Source of the DNA: Gemmatimonadaceae bacterium
GTDB lineage: Bacteria > Gemmatimonadota > Gemmatimonadetes > Gemmatimonadales > Gemmatimonadaceae
Direction: 5' to 3'
DNA length: 16,596 nt
Assembly (NCBI GenBank): GCA_013816695.1
Contig: JACDDZ010000012.1
Coordinates: 1 to 16,596, forward strand
In this document: positions 14,692 to 16,596 of the stretch, piece by piece
Layout of the letters: the number at the start of each line of letters is the position of its first letter
Position numbering within the stretch: position 1 is the first letter of the stretch
Made by a program: the position numbers and the translations under genes
Notes under the pieces: generated by a model
What the model was told of the DNA's origin: nothing
Seen by the model: the letters and a program-made list of their open reading frames with translations, nothing else
Databases searched by the model: none

Positions 14692-14713
14692 GCCGGTAGC
14701 TTTAGCTAACGGC
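14692..14713. terminator. Hairpin between convergent methyltransferase and pilC genes
   Basis: GCCGGTAGC (14692-14700) pairs with GCTAACGGC (14705-14713) around a TTTA loop, with eight of nine pairs matched and one G-A mismatch. The pilC stop codon lies in the loop. It sits just where transcripts from both sides converge. Neither strand has a T-run after the stem, so it is not a textbook intrinsic terminator. It may instead protect 3' ends. Confidence 0.35.
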
Positions 14714-15895
14714 GTCCATGATGTCGAAGATCGGCAGGTACATGGCGACGATCATTCCGCCAACCACCACGCCGAGAAATACGATCATGAGGGGCTCGAG
14801 CATGGCCAGTAGGTTCCCGACCGCAGCGTCGACCTCATCATCGTAGAAGTCGGCAATCTTGGAAAGCATTTCGTCGAGACCGCCTGTCTGCTCGCCTACG
14901 GCAATCATGGAGATAACCATCGGCGGAAACACACCGGATTTTCGGAGGGGACCTGCGATCGTTTCTCCGCCGGCGATCGACGCGCGTGATTCCAGGATTG
15001 CATTTTGAACAACGCGGTTGCCTGCAGTCTTGGCTGTAATCTCGAGTCCATCCAGAATGCTGACTCCGGAGCTTATGAGCGTGCCCAGTGTCCGGGTGAA
15101 TCTCGATACCGATGACTTGCGAAGCACGTCGCCGAGGATCGGGATGTGCAGCATGATGCGGTCGATGTTGTACTTCCCTGTGGGCGTCGCATAGTAGCGT
15201 CGCCCTACAACGAAGATTCCGATTCCGCCACCAAGAAGTGCCCACCAGTAACTCTTCAGGGCAACCGACAACGCTATGACTACACGGGTTGCGAGCGGGA
15301 GAGGAACTCCAACCGACGCAAACATCGTCTGGAAGACCGGAATGACAACTATGAGAAGGACGATGATTGCAAGAAATGCTACGGCGAAAATCATCGTCGG
15401 ATAAATCATTGCGCCCTTCACCTTCCGCACAAGCTTGTCGTTCTTCTCGAGGAAGCCAGCAAGACGGAGAAGGATTGTATCCAGGATTCCGCCGGCTTCA
15501 CCGGCCGCAACCATGTTCACATAGAGGTTCGTGAACGCCTTGGGGTGCTTGGAAAGCGCGTCGGCAACGGTATGTCCCGACTCCACATCGAATACTACGC
15601 GGCGAGTGACTTCAGCGAGTGGCTTGCTCTCGGTCTGCTCCGAGAGAATCGTGAGAGCCTGAACGAGGGGCAGGCCGGCGTTGATCATCGTTGAGAACTG
15701 CCTGGTGAAGATCACGATGTCGCGCATCTTGATGTTGCCCTTCGCCTTCGATTTTCCACCCTGCTCATCGATCTTCACTACGCTGAGACGCTGGCGCCGA
15801 AGCTGCGCGATTACATCGTCCCGCGACGGCGCTTCCAGCGTTGCGGTCTTCAGGTCTCCGGAGAATGACCTCGCTGTGTATGTGAAAGTCGGCAT
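14702..15895 (-). CDS. pilC: Type IV pilus inner-membrane platform protein PilC (T2SS F family)
   Basis: The protein has 397 residues, the normal length for PilC/GspF. A short N-terminal domain (F-T-Y-T-A-R-S-F-S-G, then a basic linker at 46-57) precedes two T2SSF helical domains (about 60-185 and 265-388). Three membrane segments are visible at about 164-190, 218-232 and 366-388. The family signatures G-x-x-(L)-x-x-A-L (74-81), M-V-A-A-G-E-A-G-G (128-136) and M-I-A-V-G-E-Q-T-G-G (330-339) are present. The protein anchors the pilus motor in the inner membrane and couples the extension and retraction ATPases to pilin assembly. ATG 15895 has a near-perfect Shine-Dalgarno sequence just upstream. 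It lies 12 bases after pilT on the same strand, so the two form an operon. Confidence 0.95.
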   Translation of the reverse strand: MPTFTYTARSFSGDLKTATLEAPSRDDVIAQLRRQRLSVVKIDEQGGKSKAKGNIKMRDIVIFTRQFSTMINAGLPLVQALTILSEQTESKPLAEVTRRVVFDVESGHTVADALSKHPKAFTNLYVNMVAAGEAGGILDTILLRLAGFLEKNDKLVRKVKGAMIYPTMIFAVAFLAIIVLLIVVIPVFQTMFASVGVPLPLATRVVIALSVALKSYWWALLGGGIGIFVVGRRYYATPTGKYNIDRIMLHIPILGDVLRKSSVSRFTRTLGTLISSGVSILDGLEITAKTAGNRVVQNAILESRASIAGGETIAGPLRKSGVFPPMVISMIAVGEQTGGLDEMLSKIADFYDDEVDAAVGNLLAMLEPLMIVFLGVVVGGMIVAMYLPIFDIMDAVS

Positions 15896-15899
15896 TGGT

Positions 15900-15906
15900 C
15901 CTCCTT
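15900..15906 (-). promoter_or_regulatory. Strong Shine-Dalgarno site of pilC
   Basis: AAGGAGG on the minus strand is a full match to the anti-Shine-Dalgarno sequence and lies four bases before ATG 15895. It decides the pilC start. It contrasts with the sigma, ada and TolB-like genes in this window, which have no clear site. Confidence 0.8.
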
Positions 15907-15907
15907 C

Positions 15908-16596
15908 CTACCGCTTGGTTCCGAAGGTCGGGCGCGGTGTGCTCGTTGCGCCCGGAGCCCTGCCGCCATCGCCGTCCGCAGGCTCCTGGCCGATCATTCG
16001 CATGAATTCCACGGGATCGCCGCTAACCCGGAGTGCATCCTCGGAGGAAACTTCACGGCTCATGTAAAGATTGTAGAGAGCATCGTTCAGCGTCTGCATT
16101 CCGAATTTCTTTCCCGACTGCATCGACGAGTAGATCTGGTGAATCTTGTCATCGCGAATGAGGGCGCGGATTGCAGGCGTCACCACGAGGATTTCCGCTG
16201 CCAGAGCTCGGCCACGGCCAATCTGTTTCGGCACGAGTGTCTGGGTGATGATCCCTTCGAGCACAAAGGCGAGCTGCGCCCTCACCTGCGACTGCTGGTG
16301 CGACGGGAAAACGTCGATGATCCGATTAATTGCTTCCGCTGCGGAATTAGTGTGCAGCGTCGCCAGCGCAAGGTGACCTGTTTCAGCAATTGTCAGCGCA
16401 GCCTGGATCGTTTCCAGGTCGCGCATTTCACCGATCAGGATTACATCTGGATCCTCACGAAGGGCGTACTTGAGGGCGTTTGCAAACGACTTGGTGTCCG
16501 TCCCCACTTCTCGCTGGTTGATGATGCAGCCCTGATGGCGATGGACGAATTCGATGGGGTCTTCAACTGTGATTATGTGGCCGCGCCGCTCGCTAT
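15908..16596 (-). CDS. pilT: Twitching motility / pilus retraction ATPase PilT, C-terminal part (5' end outside window)
   Basis: The frame is open to the right edge and 229 residues are visible, so the N-terminal domain and Walker A loop are off-window. Visible motifs are the Asp box H-I-I-T-V-E-D-P-I-E-F, the Walker B region V-I-L-I-G-E-M-R-D-L-E-T-I, the His box A-E-T-G-H-L-A-L-A-T-L-H-T-N-S-A, and A-I-R-A-L-I-R-D, close to the AIRNLIRE motif found in PilT but not in PilB. This supports a hexameric retraction ATPase in the cytoplasm that works with PilC. GTG 16507 is internal and not the start. The last about 28 residues are a Pro/Gly/Ala/Thr-rich tail that looks disordered. The stop TAG is at 15908-15910. 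pilB would be expected further upstream. Confidence 0.95.
   Translation of the reverse strand, partial: SERRGHIITVEDPIEFVHRHQGCIINQREVGTDTKSFANALKYALREDPDVILIGEMRDLETIQAALTIAETGHLALATLHTNSAAEAINRIIDVFPSHQQSQVRAQLAFVLEGIITQTLVPKQIGRGRALAAEILVVTPAIRALIRDDKIHQIYSSMQSGKKFGMQTLNDALYNLYMSREVSSEDALRVSGDPVEFMRMIGQEPADGDGGRAPGATSTPRPTFGTKR

Noticed and set aside
1..16596. tRNA, rRNA, insertion sequences, phage genes or defence systems
   Set aside because: Looked for by eye on both strands; no transposase, integrase, nuclease/toxin pair or tRNA-like fold was found.

Overview
The window looks like a chromosomal segment of a Gram-negative, diderm bacterium with moderately high GC. The gene mix suggests Gemmatimonadota: a DUF5916/CBM9-like outer-membrane barrel protein, an ECF sigma operon with secreted HEAT-repeat proteins, a TolB-like propeller lipoprotein candidate, and pilT-pilC neighbours. 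This assignment rests on gene content only, because no rRNA or other marker gene is present. No tRNA, CRISPR array, insertion sequence or prophage was seen.

Left part (1-5336). The 3' end of a plus-strand gene, possibly of the DUF2723 type, runs in from the left edge. It meets a minus-strand block tail to tail. Read in its own direction from about 5336 down to 277, the block is: ECF sigma factor, single-pass membrane protein (probable anti-sigma), TPR+HEAT secreted protein, shorter HEAT secreted protein, amino-acid permease. The first four genes are joined by ATGA stop/start overlaps or a 13-base gap, so they are almost certainly one operon. The layout suggests an envelope-signalling module whose secreted members carry a distinctive F-W-x-x-Q repeat.

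Middle (5337-9808). A 153-base divergent spacer holds a candidate ECF-type promoter and nested inverted repeats. It is followed by ada (alkylation-damage regulator and methyltransferase) and a succinate-semialdehyde-type aldehyde dehydrogenase. Next come a DUF1906 (Rv2525c-like) secreted protein with a basic insertion and a COG4705-type membrane protein built from four internal repeats.

Right part (9800-16596). A large minus-strand DUF5916 outer-membrane protein gene overlaps the COG4705 gene tail to tail. It is divergent from a TolB-like propeller gene, which is coupled by a one-base stop/start overlap to an LCMT-type methyltransferase. After a 97-base spacer with a hairpin and a short GC3-rich open frame, the minus strand carries pilC and the 3' two-thirds of pilT, part of a type IV pilus locus continuing beyond the right edge.

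The most interesting part is the sigma/anti-sigma/HEAT operon and the two-repeat super-period in its HEAT proteins. The rest is mostly recognisable families with some local oddities.
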